Shown: piece by piece, positions 1-8,756 of the stretch
How positions within the stretch are numbered: the stretch's first letter is position 1
Layout of the letters: each line of letters begins with the position of its first letter
DNA from: Hyphomicrobiales bacterium
GTDB taxonomy: Bacteria > Pseudomonadota > Alphaproteobacteria > Rhizobiales > Rhizobiaceae
Length of the DNA stretch: 64,000 nt
NCBI GenBank assembly: GCA_900469475.1
Contig: UBXG01000026.1
Location: 1-64,000, forward strand
Direction: 5' to 3'
Notes under the pieces: model-generated
Told to the model about the DNA's origin: nothing
Databases searched by the model: none
The model's input: the letters and a program-made list of their open reading frames with translations, nothing else
Translations under genes and position numbers: made by a program

Positions 1-317
1 CGGTTAACATTACAGTGCCGCAGGCAGGTCCAAGCACACGGGGCTACCCGATGTTCTCCTCCTGTCACAGCTTGTCTGTCTCCAAGGGCACCGGCGATGG
101 CCTCCACGCTGATCGCCGCACTCTCTACAGTTCGGGTCCGGCTGCGCTCGGTCCGGCAGCGCACAGCGGCGTAGAGGTCGGACAGTCACAGGTAACGCTC
201 GTCCGCAGGCCGCGAGAACTATTCCGAGGACACGCGGCCGATCCGCTGGCCACGATTGATATCTACTTTGTAGCCCTGCCGACCACGATCGGTATCCAGA
301 ATTTCCACCTGAGTCAT
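1..317 (-). pseudogene. DUF932 family protein, decayed 5' part
   Basis: The minus strand from the ATG at 317 reads as the N-terminus of a DUF932 protein, the family common on rhizobial plasmids: a segment INRGQRIGRVSSE, then FSRPADERYL, then LSDLYAAVR and RTRTVESA. The frame is broken by TAG at 219-221, where a conserved Trp is expected after RVSSE, and by TGA at 186-188, where a Ser is expected. Weak similarity (VAP, then a Trp five residues on) seems to continue towards position 1, so the gene runs off the left edge. Family membership is from memory of the conserved start of DUF932 proteins. The two nonsense codons are directly visible. Upstream of the ATG the minus strand has a GAGAGACG stretch that could be the old ribosome site. 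Confidence 0.7.
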
Positions 318-719
318 GGGTCGTCTCTCCATGACGGGCGCCGGAAAACTCTCTCCCAACCCTGAACCCGTCATGAAAATCTGAGCCGATCTCTCACTCT
401 CTATGACGCCGACGCCACGACGATGGTTTCGGAGGTGCAATTCCTGGACCGACGTTCCACGCAATAGGGAATGTTATTTTGTGCAATACTCCCACAGCGC
501 CCGAATGGTCCGATCCGCGAAATGCAGCGCATCGTCTGCTTCTGCGTCGAATCGACCAACACAGAATTTCCAAGGATTGTAGAGACGCGCAACGATCCTG
601 ATCGGCAGGCCGTTTTGCGCTGGATCAAAGTCGATATGTGCAGATCTGCTAGGCTCAACGCGTGACCGCTCGTGTCCAGACATCGATTGACAGTTGTTCC
701 GCGCGTTTGAAGGAGAAGC
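318..719. other. Gene-free stretch left of the acetyltransferase
   Basis: About 400 bases between the DUF932 remnant and the acetyltransferase. Short open frames exist on both strands but none has a ribosome site with a recognisable product. No FNR/FixK box was found here by eye. Confidence 0.4.
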
Positions 720-1241
720 ATGATGGAAATCGACGACACCAAAGGTGACCTAACCACGCGTAGCGGCTTTCACTTTCACGTTCGCGCCGCCGAGCCAAAA
801 GATGAGGCAATTGTCGCTGATTTTTTCACCCACGTGACACCAGACGACGTCAGATTTCGTTTCCTATCCGGGATGAAATCCGTTTCCCATGAAAGGCTCG
901 TTGAAATGACAAGCGTTGGTGATCCCAGGCGCGTCAATTTCCTTGCCTTTTCATCGGATCAGATTTTACTAGCCGTGGCGATGCTAGCAGTCGGCAAGGA
1001 CACTCAGCGCGGAGAGGTCGCGCTGACCATTCGTGAAGACTACAAGCATCAGGGTATAAGTTGGGAAATGCTGGCCCACATCTGCCGCTATGCAGAACGG
1101 CATAATTTCAAAAGCATCGAATCCATAGAAAGCCGCGAAAACCATGCTGCAATCGAGCTGGAGCGCGACATGGCCTTCCACGCCTATGACGATAAGGACG
1201 ATCCTACGATCGTCGTGCTACGGCGCGATTTTGGTCGGTGA
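720..1241 (+). CDS. GNAT acetyltransferase, Pat-like domain
   Basis: A 173-residue protein that is a single GNAT domain. The segment VTPDDVRFRFLSG near residues 39-51 resembles the start of the GNAT domain at the C-terminus of Pat/YfiQ protein lysine acetyltransferases, and the later GEVALTIREDYKHQGI has the beta4-alpha3 acetyl-CoA loop region (usual Q/R-x-x-G-x-G/A; here HQGIS, so the loop is not canonical). The large CoA-ligase-like part of full Pat is absent. It probably acetylates a protein or small molecule; Pat-type enzymes tune acetyl-CoA synthetase, which would fit the acetate genes of this island, but that is inference. GGAG at 711-714 precedes a double ATG; the first is used. No FNR/FixK box is obvious upstream. 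Confidence 0.75.
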   Translation: MMEIDDTKGDLTTRSGFHFHVRAAEPKDEAIVADFFTHVTPDDVRFRFLSGMKSVSHERLVEMTSVGDPRRVNFLAFSSDQILLAVAMLAVGKDTQRGEVALTIREDYKHQGISWEMLAHICRYAERHNFKSIESIESRENHAAIELERDMAFHAYDDKDDPTIVVLRRDFGR

Positions 1242-1533
1242 CTGTCGGTATTCATCATCTATACATGGTTGATCGCCGTCATCGGATATTCGAGACCGAA
1301 TGCCGCTCGGACGGTTACGGGTTTGCTCCTTTGCTTTGATCCCGACCAGGGGTGACAATGCGATCGTCCGTCGTTTAACGGTTGCTTCCGAAGCGATGAG
1401 CTGAGGGCATGTCGCTGGTTGGGCGGTTTAAGTGCCGTATCCGTTTTGCCTTGAATCCAACCGCCGTTTTATGGCCAAAATCTTGGGGTCGAGGCAAAGA
1501 CATACGGGGTTCCATTGATAGGAACGATCAGAC
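1242..1533. other. Intergenic region with a one-mismatch FNR/FixK-like site
   Basis: No gene is seen in these 292 bases. TTGATCGCCGTCAT at 1269-1282 matches the FNR/FixK palindrome except for the last base, but it lies over 250 bases before the Nudix gene, so its role is doubtful. Confidence 0.3.
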
Positions 1534-2028
1534 ATGAAGAAAAGCGCCGGGATCCTAATGTATAAAAAGGCGCGACGCAGCATTTTGGTGCTGCTTGTCC
1601 ACCCGGGAGGCCCCTTCTGGCGTAAACGTGATGACGGCGCATGGTCTATTCCCAAGGGCGAATACGGCGATGATGAGGCACCTGAATCGGCCGCTCGACG
1701 GGAATTCGCTGAGGAAACAGGCTGTGCAGCTGATGGCGCGCTGCAGCCTCTTGGCGAATTGCGCCAGAAGAGCGGAAAGGTCGTCACCGCTTTCGCCCTT
1801 GAGGGAGTATTCGATACATCCCGCTTGCGCAGCAATCTGTTTGAAATTGAGTGGCCGCCACGAAGCGGGCATTTTCAGTCCTTCCCGGAGATCGATCGCG
1901 CCGAATGGTTCTCTCTTTCCGAGGCAGGCCAAAAGATCGTCGCTGGTCAACGCCCCTTCCTGGAAAGTCTGGAGAGACTGCTGTGCGCGGGCTCGCAATA
2001 TAACACCAAACAGACAGACGGCGGGTGA
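1534..2028 (+). CDS. Nudix hydrolase
   Basis: A 164-residue Nudix-fold pyrophosphohydrolase. The complete Nudix box G-x5-E-x7-R-E-U-x-E-E-x-G-U is present: G42, E48, R56, E57, E60, E61 and G63, which binds the catalytic metal. The start KKSAGILMYKK followed by WSIPKGEY resembles small stand-alone Nudix proteins of the diadenosine polyphosphate/NUDT2-like kind, so the substrate could be Ap4A or another nucleoside diphosphate derivative; the sequence alone does not settle it. AGGAAC about 10 bases upstream supports the ATG at 1534. It lies just before the arc operon and reads in the same direction, but the FNR/FixK box sits between them, so arc has its own promoter. Confidence 0.85.
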   Translation: MKKSAGILMYKKARRSILVLLVHPGGPFWRKRDDGAWSIPKGEYGDDEAPESAARREFAEETGCAADGALQPLGELRQKSGKVVTAFALEGVFDTSRLRSNLFEIEWPPRSGHFQSFPEIDRAEWFSLSEAGQKIVAGQRPFLESLERLLCAGSQYNTKQTDGG

Positions 2029-2113
2029 TGCCGCATTGTAGCTGCGGCGAACTCCAGGATCGTCAACCAACATTCTGGGTGCGGTGCGCAAGTCTACAAA
2101 AATGACAACCGCC

Positions 2114-2127
2114 TTGACAAGGATCAA
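2114..2127. promoter_or_regulatory. FNR/FixK box of arcDABC
   Basis: TTGACAAGGATCAA, a full match to TTGAY-N4-RTCAA. Its centre is about 72 bases before the arcD ATG, which would place transcription start near 2162 if it acts as a class II (-41.5) activator site. Confidence 0.85.
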
Positions 2128-2192
2128 GGTTTGTCACCGCCGCCTGGTGTCCAGTGTCTCCCATAGATGTCCTTGATTCTTGGGAGAAAACC

Positions 2193-3659
2193 ATGACTTC
2201 GATCGGCATAAAGCTTGTCGCCTCGACCGAGCCGGTGGCGGTTAGCAGAAAATTGCGCCTGGGTTCGCTAACGGCATTGGTCATCGGCTCGATGATCGGG
2301 TCCGGCGTCTTCAGCCTGCCACAGAACATGGCGGCCGGCGCCGGTCCATTGGCCATCGCAATTGGCTGGGGGATCACGGCGATCGGCATGCTGGCGCTGG
2401 TCTTTGTGTATCAATCCCTGGCCACCCGCAAACCAAACCTGAATGTGGGCCCCTATGCCTATGCGAAAGCTGGATTTGGTCCATTTATCGGCTTTAACAG
2501 TGCGTGGGGCTATTGGCTGAGTGCATGGATCGGTAATGTTTCCTATGCAGTTATCGTCTTCAGCGCACTATCCTATTTCTTCCCGTCCTTCGGCGATGGC
2601 AACACCTGGCAGGCGGTGCTCGGCGCATCGATCCTGCTGTGGTTGATCCACGCGCTTGTCCTCGCGGGCATCCGCCAAGCAGCGGTCGCGAACCTTATCG
2701 TCACCATCGCAAAGATCGCGCCGATTGTATTGTTCGTCGGAGTCGGCGTCGTCGCCTTCAAGCTGAATGTCTTCTCGCTCGATTTCACCGGTCTGGGCAA
2801 TGCGAGCCTTGGCTCGATCACCACCCAGGTCAAGAGCACCATGCTGGTCACTCTTTGGGTGTTCATCGGCATAGAAGGTGCCAGCGTATTCTCGGCCAGG
2901 GCGGAGCGGCGGAGCGATATTGCGACGGCAACGGTGCTCGGCTTTTTCACCTGCCTTGCATTCTACGCGCTCGTGTCTCTGCTTTCGCTCGGCATCCTGA
3001 GCCAACCTGAACTTGCCGCACTGAAAAATCCGTCCATGGCCGGGGTACTTGAGGCGGTGGTCGGTCCCTGGGGGGCAGCTCTCATCAATATGGCGCTTGT
3101 CATCTCGGTAATCGGTGCCTTCCTTAGCTGGACGCTTCTCGCAGCTGAGATTCCCTTCGCGGCGGCAACGGACGGGACCATGCCGAAATTCCTCGCCGCG
3201 GAAAGTGAGCGGGGCGTCCCATGGGCCTCACTGCTGATCACAAATCTTCTCGTCCAGGCATTCCTTGTGGTTACGCTCTATGCCCACAGCACCTATCAGG
3301 CGCTGTTTTCCATCGCATCAACCGCGATCCTCGTTCCCTACATCTTCTCGGGCGCCTATGCCGCGAAGCTGGCCATATCAGGCGAAAGCTATGCACCGGG
3401 CGAACAGCGAACTGTTCCGATGCTGGTTGGGCTTCTCGCAACCATTTACGGTCTGTGGCTCGTCTATGCCGCAGGCCCGACTTACCTATTCATGTGTGCG
3501 ATCCTCTATGCGCCGGGCATTCTCTTCTATGTTCTTGCGCGTCGAGAAGCGGGGCAAAGGCCCTTCCGTCCATTCGAAGCCCTGCTTGCCGCCGCGCTTG
3601 TCGCGGTAGCCCTCCTTGCCGCTTACGAAATGTGGGCCGGCATCGTCAGCCCGTTTTGA
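2193..3659 (+). CDS. arcD: Arginine-ornithine antiporter
   Basis: A 488-residue, roughly 12-helix inner-membrane carrier of the APC superfamily. The start LRLGSLTALVIGSMIGSGVFSLP carries the glycine-rich first helix typical of basic amino acid/polyamine antiporters. It would import arginine and export ornithine at no energy cost to feed the arginine deiminase pathway. The three enzymes follow directly (14-base gap to arcA), which supports the arginine assignment. I chose the ATG at 2193 because GGGAG lies 6 bases before it; a GTG at 2154 in the same frame has no ribosome site. A FNR/FixK box lies upstream, so expression under low oxygen is expected. Confidence 0.9.
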   Translation: MTSIGIKLVASTEPVAVSRKLRLGSLTALVIGSMIGSGVFSLPQNMAAGAGPLAIAIGWGITAIGMLALVFVYQSLATRKPNLNVGPYAYAKAGFGPFIGFNSAWGYWLSAWIGNVSYAVIVFSALSYFFPSFGDGNTWQAVLGASILLWLIHALVLAGIRQAAVANLIVTIAKIAPIVLFVGVGVVAFKLNVFSLDFTGLGNASLGSITTQVKSTMLVTLWVFIGIEGASVFSARAERRSDIATATVLGFFTCLAFYALVSLLSLGILSQPELAALKNPSMAGVLEAVVGPWGAALINMALVISVIGAFLSWTLLAAEIPFAAATDGTMPKFLAAESERGVPWASLLITNLLVQAFLVVTLYAHSTYQALFSIASTAILVPYIFSGAYAAKLAISGESYAPGEQRTVPMLVGLLATIYGLWLVYAAGPTYLFMCAILYAPGILFYVLARREAGQRPFRPFEALLAAALVAVALLAAYEMWAGIVSPF

Positions 3660-3673
3660 CAGGGAGCAGCGTC

Positions 3674-4891
3674 ATGAATGTTCTGGGGGTTCATTCAGAA
3701 GTCGGTCGTCTCGGCGAAGTCATGGTTCACCGCCCTGACCTGAGCCTTCGGCGCCTGACACCTGACAATTGCAAGGCTTTGCTTTTCGACGACGTGCTTT
3801 GGGTCAAGCGTGCACGCCAGGAGCACGACATCTTCGTCGATGCTTTGCGCGAACGCGGCGTGATCGTGCAGTCGTTGGGCGAATTGCTGACGGAAACTAT
3901 GGCTTTGCCCAGCGCGCGCCGCTGGCTGCTCGATCGCCGGGTCGAATCCGCGGTTGTCGGACGTGACATGGTCGACGAATTACGCGGCTGGCTCAATGAG
4001 ATGCCAGCAGATCAGCTCGCGATCTACCTCGTCGGCGGCATCGCGCGTGCCGAATTGCCATTTGAACCGCTTGGACTCACTGGACGGACACTGGCGCCGC
4101 AGGATTTCGTGCTACCGCCACTGCCGAACCAACTTTTTACCCGTGACAGTTCCTGCTGGATCTATGGCGGCGTCTCGGTCAATGCTATGTATTGGCAGGC
4201 GCGACGGCCAGAGGCTGCAAATATCGAAGCGATTTATCGTTTTCATCCACGGTTCGACGCAGCCGACTTCACATTCATCTCACCTGAGAGCCCGGTTACT
4301 GGAACCAGTCTTGAAGGTGGCGACGTGATGCCGATTGGCGATGGTGTCGTCCTGGTCGGCATGGGTGAGCGCACCACTCCGCAGGCGGTCGGCGCGCTTG
4401 CTCGAAGTCTCTTTGCAAGCGGTATTGCAAAACGCGTCATTGCGGCCCTTATGCCGCGCGATCGCAGCTTCATGCATCTCGATACCGTCTTTACATTCTG
4501 CGACCGGGATCTGGTGACCATGTATCCTCCCGTCGTCGATCGCTTGCGGAGCTTCTCGCTGCGGCCGGGCGATACCGAAGGTTCGGTGGATACCCGGGAG
4601 GAGACATCTCCCTTTACCGACGTGGTTGCGCAAGCGCTTGGATTGAAGAGCTTGCGTGTCGTTGCGACCGGCGGCGACCGCTATGAAGCCGAGCGCGAGC
4701 AGTGGGATGACGGCAACAATGTCATCGCTGTCGAGCCCGGCGTTGTCATCGCCTACGACCGCAACGTTTATACCAATACGCTGCTGCGTCGTGCAGGTGT
4801 CGAGGTGATCACCATCGAAGGAGCAGAACTCAGCCGTGGCCGCGGTGGCGGTCATTGCATGACGTGCCCGATTGCTCGTGCCCCCCTTTAG
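3674..4891 (+). CDS. arcA: Arginine deiminase
   Basis: A 405-residue cytoplasmic enzyme that hydrolyses arginine to citrulline and ammonium. It begins VHSEVGRLGEVMVHRP, the family's usual start, and has the FTRDSS and EGGDVMPIGDG substrate and catalytic motifs. It ends with RGRGGGHCMTCP, in which C395 is the expected nucleophile; a second Cys at 398 is a small oddity. The length matches the family (about 405-410). ATG at 3674 follows GGGAGCAG. It is the first enzyme after arcD in a four-gene operon, and citrulline passes on to arcB. The ammonium produced can also buffer acid stress. Confidence 0.95.
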   Translation: MNVLGVHSEVGRLGEVMVHRPDLSLRRLTPDNCKALLFDDVLWVKRARQEHDIFVDALRERGVIVQSLGELLTETMALPSARRWLLDRRVESAVVGRDMVDELRGWLNEMPADQLAIYLVGGIARAELPFEPLGLTGRTLAPQDFVLPPLPNQLFTRDSSCWIYGGVSVNAMYWQARRPEAANIEAIYRFHPRFDAADFTFISPESPVTGTSLEGGDVMPIGDGVVLVGMGERTTPQAVGALARSLFASGIAKRVIAALMPRDRSFMHLDTVFTFCDRDLVTMYPPVVDRLRSFSLRPGDTEGSVDTREETSPFTDVVAQALGLKSLRVVATGGDRYEAEREQWDDGNNVIAVEPGVVIAYDRNVYTNTLLRRAGVEVITIEGAELSRGRGGGHCMTCPIARAPL

Positions 4892-4908
4892 TTGCAAAGG
4901 AACTTGTC

Positions 4909-5910
4909 ATGCCCATCAATCTTCATGGTCGCAGCGTTCTGTCGCTCGATGATCTGGATGCCGAGGATATTCGTTATCTGCTGCGCCTTGCGGCCGATCT
5001 CAAGGCCGCAAAACTAGGCGGTTACGAAGTGCCGCGCCTGACGCGAAAGAACATCGCACTTATCTTCGAAAAGGATTCGACACGCACCCGAACCGGGTTC
5101 GAGGTGGCAGCTTATGACCAAGGTGCACACGTCACCTACATGGGTCCCACCGGGAGTCACATCGGCCACAAGGAATCGATGAAGGATACCGCCCGCGTCC
5201 TCGGCCGCATTTATGACGCCATCGAATATCGCGGGTTCGCGCAGAGTGCAGTCGAGACGCTAAAAACCTATTCCGGCGTGCCCATCTATAATGGGCTGAC
5301 CGACGTTTCTCATCCGACGCAAATTCTCGCCGATCTCATGACCATGCGCGAATTCACCCACAAGCATCTGTCTGACATGGTCGTGGCCTTCCTTGGCGAC
5401 GGGCGCGACAATGTGGCGATGTCGCTGGCGCTCGGCGCGGCCAAGGTCGGGATCGATTTTCGCCTCATCTCGCCGATGGCCCTGTGGCCGGACCAAGCAT
5501 TTGTCGATCATGTGAAATCAGAGGCATGGAAGAGCAGCGGCAAGTTCGCTTTGATGGAACATGTCGGCTCGGGGGTGCTGGGGGCCGATTTTGTCTATAC
5601 GGACGTTTGGCTTTCGATGGGCGAGAGTGAATCGGCTTGGGCGGAGCGCATCGGGCTTCTTTCTCCCTTCCGGGTTACCGCCCAAGTGATCGAGGCGACA
5701 GAAAACCCCTATGCGAAGTTCATGCATTGTCTTCCAGCGTTTCACGACACCGAGACGGAAGTCGGCGCCCGCATCGCTAAGGAATATGGCATTGATTGCA
5801 TGGAGGTGACGGACGAGGTTTTCGAGTCTCATGCCTCCATCGTTTTCGATCAGGCCGAAAATCGCATGCATACGATCAAGGCCTTACTCGTCGCGACGAT
5901 TGGAGGCTGA
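4909..5910 (+). CDS. arcB: Ornithine carbamoyltransferase, catabolic
   Basis: A 333-residue cytoplasmic transferase that here runs in the catabolic direction, splitting citrulline with phosphate into ornithine and carbamoyl phosphate. Carbamoyl-phosphate motif STRTR is at residues 57-61, followed by SHPTQ and then HCLPAFHD with the active-site Cys. The placement between arcA and arcC, and the close match to the ArcB start (LHGRSVLSLDDL), argue for the catabolic enzyme rather than ArgF. AAAGGAA precedes the ATG at 4909, and the gap after arcA is 17 bases. Ornithine leaves through ArcD; carbamoyl phosphate goes to ArcC. Confidence 0.95.
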   Translation: MPINLHGRSVLSLDDLDAEDIRYLLRLAADLKAAKLGGYEVPRLTRKNIALIFEKDSTRTRTGFEVAAYDQGAHVTYMGPTGSHIGHKESMKDTARVLGRIYDAIEYRGFAQSAVETLKTYSGVPIYNGLTDVSHPTQILADLMTMREFTHKHLSDMVVAFLGDGRDNVAMSLALGAAKVGIDFRLISPMALWPDQAFVDHVKSEAWKSSGKFALMEHVGSGVLGADFVYTDVWLSMGESESAWAERIGLLSPFRVTAQVIEATENPYAKFMHCLPAFHDTETEVGARIAKEYGIDCMEVTDEVFESHASIVFDQAENRMHTIKALLVATIGG

Positions 5911-5911
5911 C

Positions 5912-6850
5912 ATGCTGATCGTAGCTGCGCTCGGCGGGAACGCACTTCTGCGCCGCGGCGAGCCGATGACCGCTGAACACCAGCGCGCCAATGTCCGGGT
6001 CGCTGCTGCCGCCTTGGCTGACCTCATCCATGCCGGTCACTCTTTGGTCATCACTCATGGCAACGGTCCCCAGGTCGGGCTCCTTGCTCTGCAGGCAGAA
6101 GCCTCCAACGGCAATGGTTTTCCCTTGGATATTCTGGGCGCCGAAACAGAGGGGATGATCGGCTACATGATCGAACAGGAGCTCGGAAATCTCCTGGAGA
6201 ACAATCCAATTGCAACCTTGCTGACCATGGCACGGGTGAAGGCGGCCGATCCCGCCTTTTCGCATCCGACCAAGTTTATCGGCCCGGTTTACGATGCGGC
6301 AACCGCCCGCCGACTTGCCAAGGAGCGCGGCTGGAGAATTGCGCCCGACGGCGAAAGCTGGCGGCGTGTGGTCGCGTCGCCAAGGCCTTTGGCGATCATC
6401 GAGGCAAAGACGATCTCGTTGCTGGTCGATCACGGCGTCACCGTCATCTGCACGGGCGGCGGAGGCATCCCCGTGATCGAACGGACGGACGGTGGGCTTA
6501 CCGGGATCGAGGCCGTGATCGACAAGGATGCCGCCAGCGCGCTCCTGGCACGACAGCTGAATGCCGACATGTTGCTGCTTCTAACTGATGTCGACGCAGT
6601 CTATCTGGATTACGGGACACCGAAGGCTCGAAGCTTGGGTCGCATCGCTCCGGAGATGTTATCTGACGTGAGGTTCCCACCAGGCTCGATGGCGCCGAAG
6701 GTCGCCGCCGCGATCCAGTTCGCAAAAGAAATGGATAGACCGGTCGGCATCGGCAGGCTGGAGGATGCGGGCGCCATCGCCCGCGGCGAGAAAGGAACAC
6801 TTCTCGACCCACGTCTGTCGGCAAAAGCTTGCAATAGGCAGCAGGCATAA
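5912..6850 (+). CDS. arcC: Carbamate kinase
   Basis: A 312-residue kinase of the amino acid kinase fold that transfers phosphate from carbamoyl phosphate to ADP, giving the one ATP of the pathway plus CO2 and ammonia. Family motifs are ALGGNALL at the start, THGNGPQVG (residues about 49-57), CTGGGGIPV, and LLTDVDAVYLDYG. The start ATG at 5912 follows GGAGG and lies one base after the arcB stop, so translation is likely coupled. It is the last gene of arcDABC. A decayed partial copy of this gene lies at 15218-15412. Confidence 0.95.
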   Translation: MLIVAALGGNALLRRGEPMTAEHQRANVRVAAAALADLIHAGHSLVITHGNGPQVGLLALQAEASNGNGFPLDILGAETEGMIGYMIEQELGNLLENNPIATLLTMARVKAADPAFSHPTKFIGPVYDAATARRLAKERGWRIAPDGESWRRVVASPRPLAIIEAKTISLLVDHGVTVICTGGGGIPVIERTDGGLTGIEAVIDKDAASALLARQLNADMLLLLTDVDAVYLDYGTPKARSLGRIAPEMLSDVRFPPGSMAPKVAAAIQFAKEMDRPVGIGRLEDAGAIARGEKGTLLDPRLSAKACNRQQA

Positions 6851-6926
6851 GCCGATGCATTCCGCATGCGAGTTTCGATCTCCCGCGTGGCAACGATCAA
6901 TATCGCGTGCATCGACACTCCGATTT

Positions 6927-6951
6927 CAAAAAGCTCCCTGTTTTCGCAGGG
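6927..6951 (-). terminator. Possible terminator of the CoA-transferase gene
   Basis: Read on the minus strand, CCCTG-cgaaaa-CAGGG forms a 5-bp stem followed by AGCTTTTT. It lies about 115 bases past the stop of the CoA-transferase gene. The stem is short, so this is tentative. No good terminator was seen for arcC on the other strand. Confidence 0.35.
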
Positions 6952-7064
6952 ATGTCTGGACGACTCCTCCGGATAGTGATCAACGTCTCCATTATGGCAC
7001 ACAAATGCCGTCGGGGGGGATCCACCAGAGGCCGATCGTGAATAAATGATCCTCAATATCCAAG

Positions 7065-8555
7065 CTAAGCCAGCATCCGACCGATTTCGCGCAGTGAGCT
7101 GTGCCATTTGAGTGCCTCTTCGAGGACGTGCGGCGTTTGTCCGCCCCGCGCAAGGGCTCTTTTGTGGTAGTCGGACAAGGTTTCGCGGTAGGCCGGATGC
7201 ACACAATTGGCGATGATGGTGGTAGCGCGTTCCCGTGGCGCGAGACCGCGAAGGTCAGCCAGCCCAGTTTCGGTCACCAATATATCGACGTCGTGTTCAG
7301 TATGGTCCACATGGCTGACCATGGGCACGACCCTTGAAATCGCACCGTTCTTTGCCGTCGATTTCGTGACGAAGATGGACATATAGGCGTTGCGGGCAAA
7401 ATCGCCGGAACCGCCAATACCGTTCATCATGTGCGTGCCACCGACATGGGTCGAATTGACATTGCCGTAGATGTCAAACTCCAGCGCGGTGTTGATTCCG
7501 ATGATCCCAAGGCGACGAATGACTTCCGGATGATTGCTGATCTCCTGCGGGCGCAGGATCAGCCGCGACTTATAGGCTGCGATATCTGGAATGACCTTGC
7601 GATACTTGTCGGCCGACAGGGTCACTGAGGAACCGGATGCGAATGTGAGCTTTCCGGCGTCAAGCAGATCGAAGGTCGAATCCTGGAGAACTTCGGAATA
7701 CATGGTCAGATCGTGAAACGGCGTGTCGATGAAGCCGTGGAGTACGGCATTTGCGATCGTGCCGATGCCGGCCTGAAGCGGCAGCAGGCTGTGACTCAAG
7801 CGTCCGAGCTTGACCTCATGCATCAGGAATTCAGCCAGATGCCCAGCAACCGCTCGCGTTTCGGCATCCGGCGGCTGAATGGTCGAAGAACTGTCGCTGT
7901 TGTGCGTGACGACAACAGCCGCGATCTTCTCTGGAAGAATCGGGATGAAAGGGACGCCGATGCGGCTGTCTGGCGCCATGACGGGAATTGCCTCGCGGCT
8001 TGGCCGGCGCGTCGGGATATAGATATCGTGCAGCCCTTCCAATTCCTGTGGCTGCGATTGGTTGATTTCGACGATGACCTTATCGGCCAGGATCGCGAAG
8101 CTTGCCGAGTTGCCGACCGATGTCGTCGGAATGATCCCGCCGTCTTCGGTGATGGCCGTCGCCTCGATCACGGCAATATCGACCGGCGAGATCTGGCGGC
8201 TGCGAAGAAGTTCCACCGTCTCGGACAGATGCTGATCGATGAACATGACTTCGCCGGCATTGATCGCGTTTCGCAGAACCGGATCGGACTGAAAAGGCAG
8301 TCGACGGGCAAGCACATGCGCCTCGACCAAGGCCCCGTCGAGATTGTTCCCCAGCGACGCGCCGGTCATCAGCGTGATCTTCAGCGGATCGTCCTTGGCG
8401 CGCCTGGCAAGCGCCATGGGCACGGCCTTTGCCTCGCCCGCGCGCGTAAAGCCGCTCATGCCGATGGTCATTCCGTCCTTGATCAGCCGGGCGGCATCGT
8501 CCGCGCTGACAATGCGTTCGAGCAACTCCCTGTTTCTTATGCGCCCGCGAAACAT
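7065..8555 (-). CDS. Acetyl-CoA hydrolase/succinyl-CoA:acetate CoA-transferase
   Basis: A 496-residue cytoplasmic enzyme of the acetyl-CoA hydrolase/transferase family, close in layout to AarC and Cat1 succinyl-CoA:acetate CoA-transferases. The segment LTMYSEVLQD contains the likely catalytic glutamate (E288), and GTHMMNGIGGSGDFARNAYMS near residue 380 is the family's CoA-binding glycine loop. It would move CoA between acetate, acetyl-CoA and succinate, so acetate can be activated or released without ATP loss. That fits the acetate kinase and phosphoketolase genes of the island. A full FNR/FixK box lies about 138 bases upstream of the ATG. Transferase versus hydrolase activity cannot be told from sequence. 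Confidence 0.85.
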   Translation of the reverse strand: MFRGRIRNRELLERIVSADDAARLIKDGMTIGMSGFTRAGEAKAVPMALARRAKDDPLKITLMTGASLGNNLDGALVEAHVLARRLPFQSDPVLRNAINAGEVMFIDQHLSETVELLRSRQISPVDIAVIEATAITEDGGIIPTTSVGNSASFAILADKVIVEINQSQPQELEGLHDIYIPTRRPSREAIPVMAPDSRIGVPFIPILPEKIAAVVVTHNSDSSSTIQPPDAETRAVAGHLAEFLMHEVKLGRLSHSLLPLQAGIGTIANAVLHGFIDTPFHDLTMYSEVLQDSTFDLLDAGKLTFASGSSVTLSADKYRKVIPDIAAYKSRLILRPQEISNHPEVIRRLGIIGINTALEFDIYGNVNSTHVGGTHMMNGIGGSGDFARNAYMSIFVTKSTAKNGAISRVVPMVSHVDHTEHDVDILVTETGLADLRGLAPRERATTIIANCVHPAYRETLSDYHKRALARGGQTPHVLEEALKWHSSLREIGRMLA

Positions 8556-8685
8556 GGCGATCCTTCCTCAGGTCATGGATATCAGGAACAAGAGCCGAGT
8601 TTGCAACATGCGCTGCATCTCGGTCTTTCGGGGTAAATGCGACGAGAAGTCGGGACATTTTCTAAGCCGAGGACGCAATGCTACA

Positions 8686-8699
8686 TTGATTTCCGTCAA
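8686..8699. promoter_or_regulatory. FNR/FixK box of the CoA-transferase gene
   Basis: TTGATTTCCGTCAA (plus strand), a full TTGAY-N4-RTCAA match, upstream of the minus-strand gene that starts at 8555. Confidence 0.75.
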
Positions 8700-8756
8700 T
8701 TGAGCGGCACTTCGGCGGGAGATAGCGATGCCCGGGAATCCATTCTCAGCGGATGA

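Noticed and set aside
1269..1282. FNR/FixK box of the Nudix gene
   Set aside because: One mismatch and more than 250 bases from the start; kept only as a remark.
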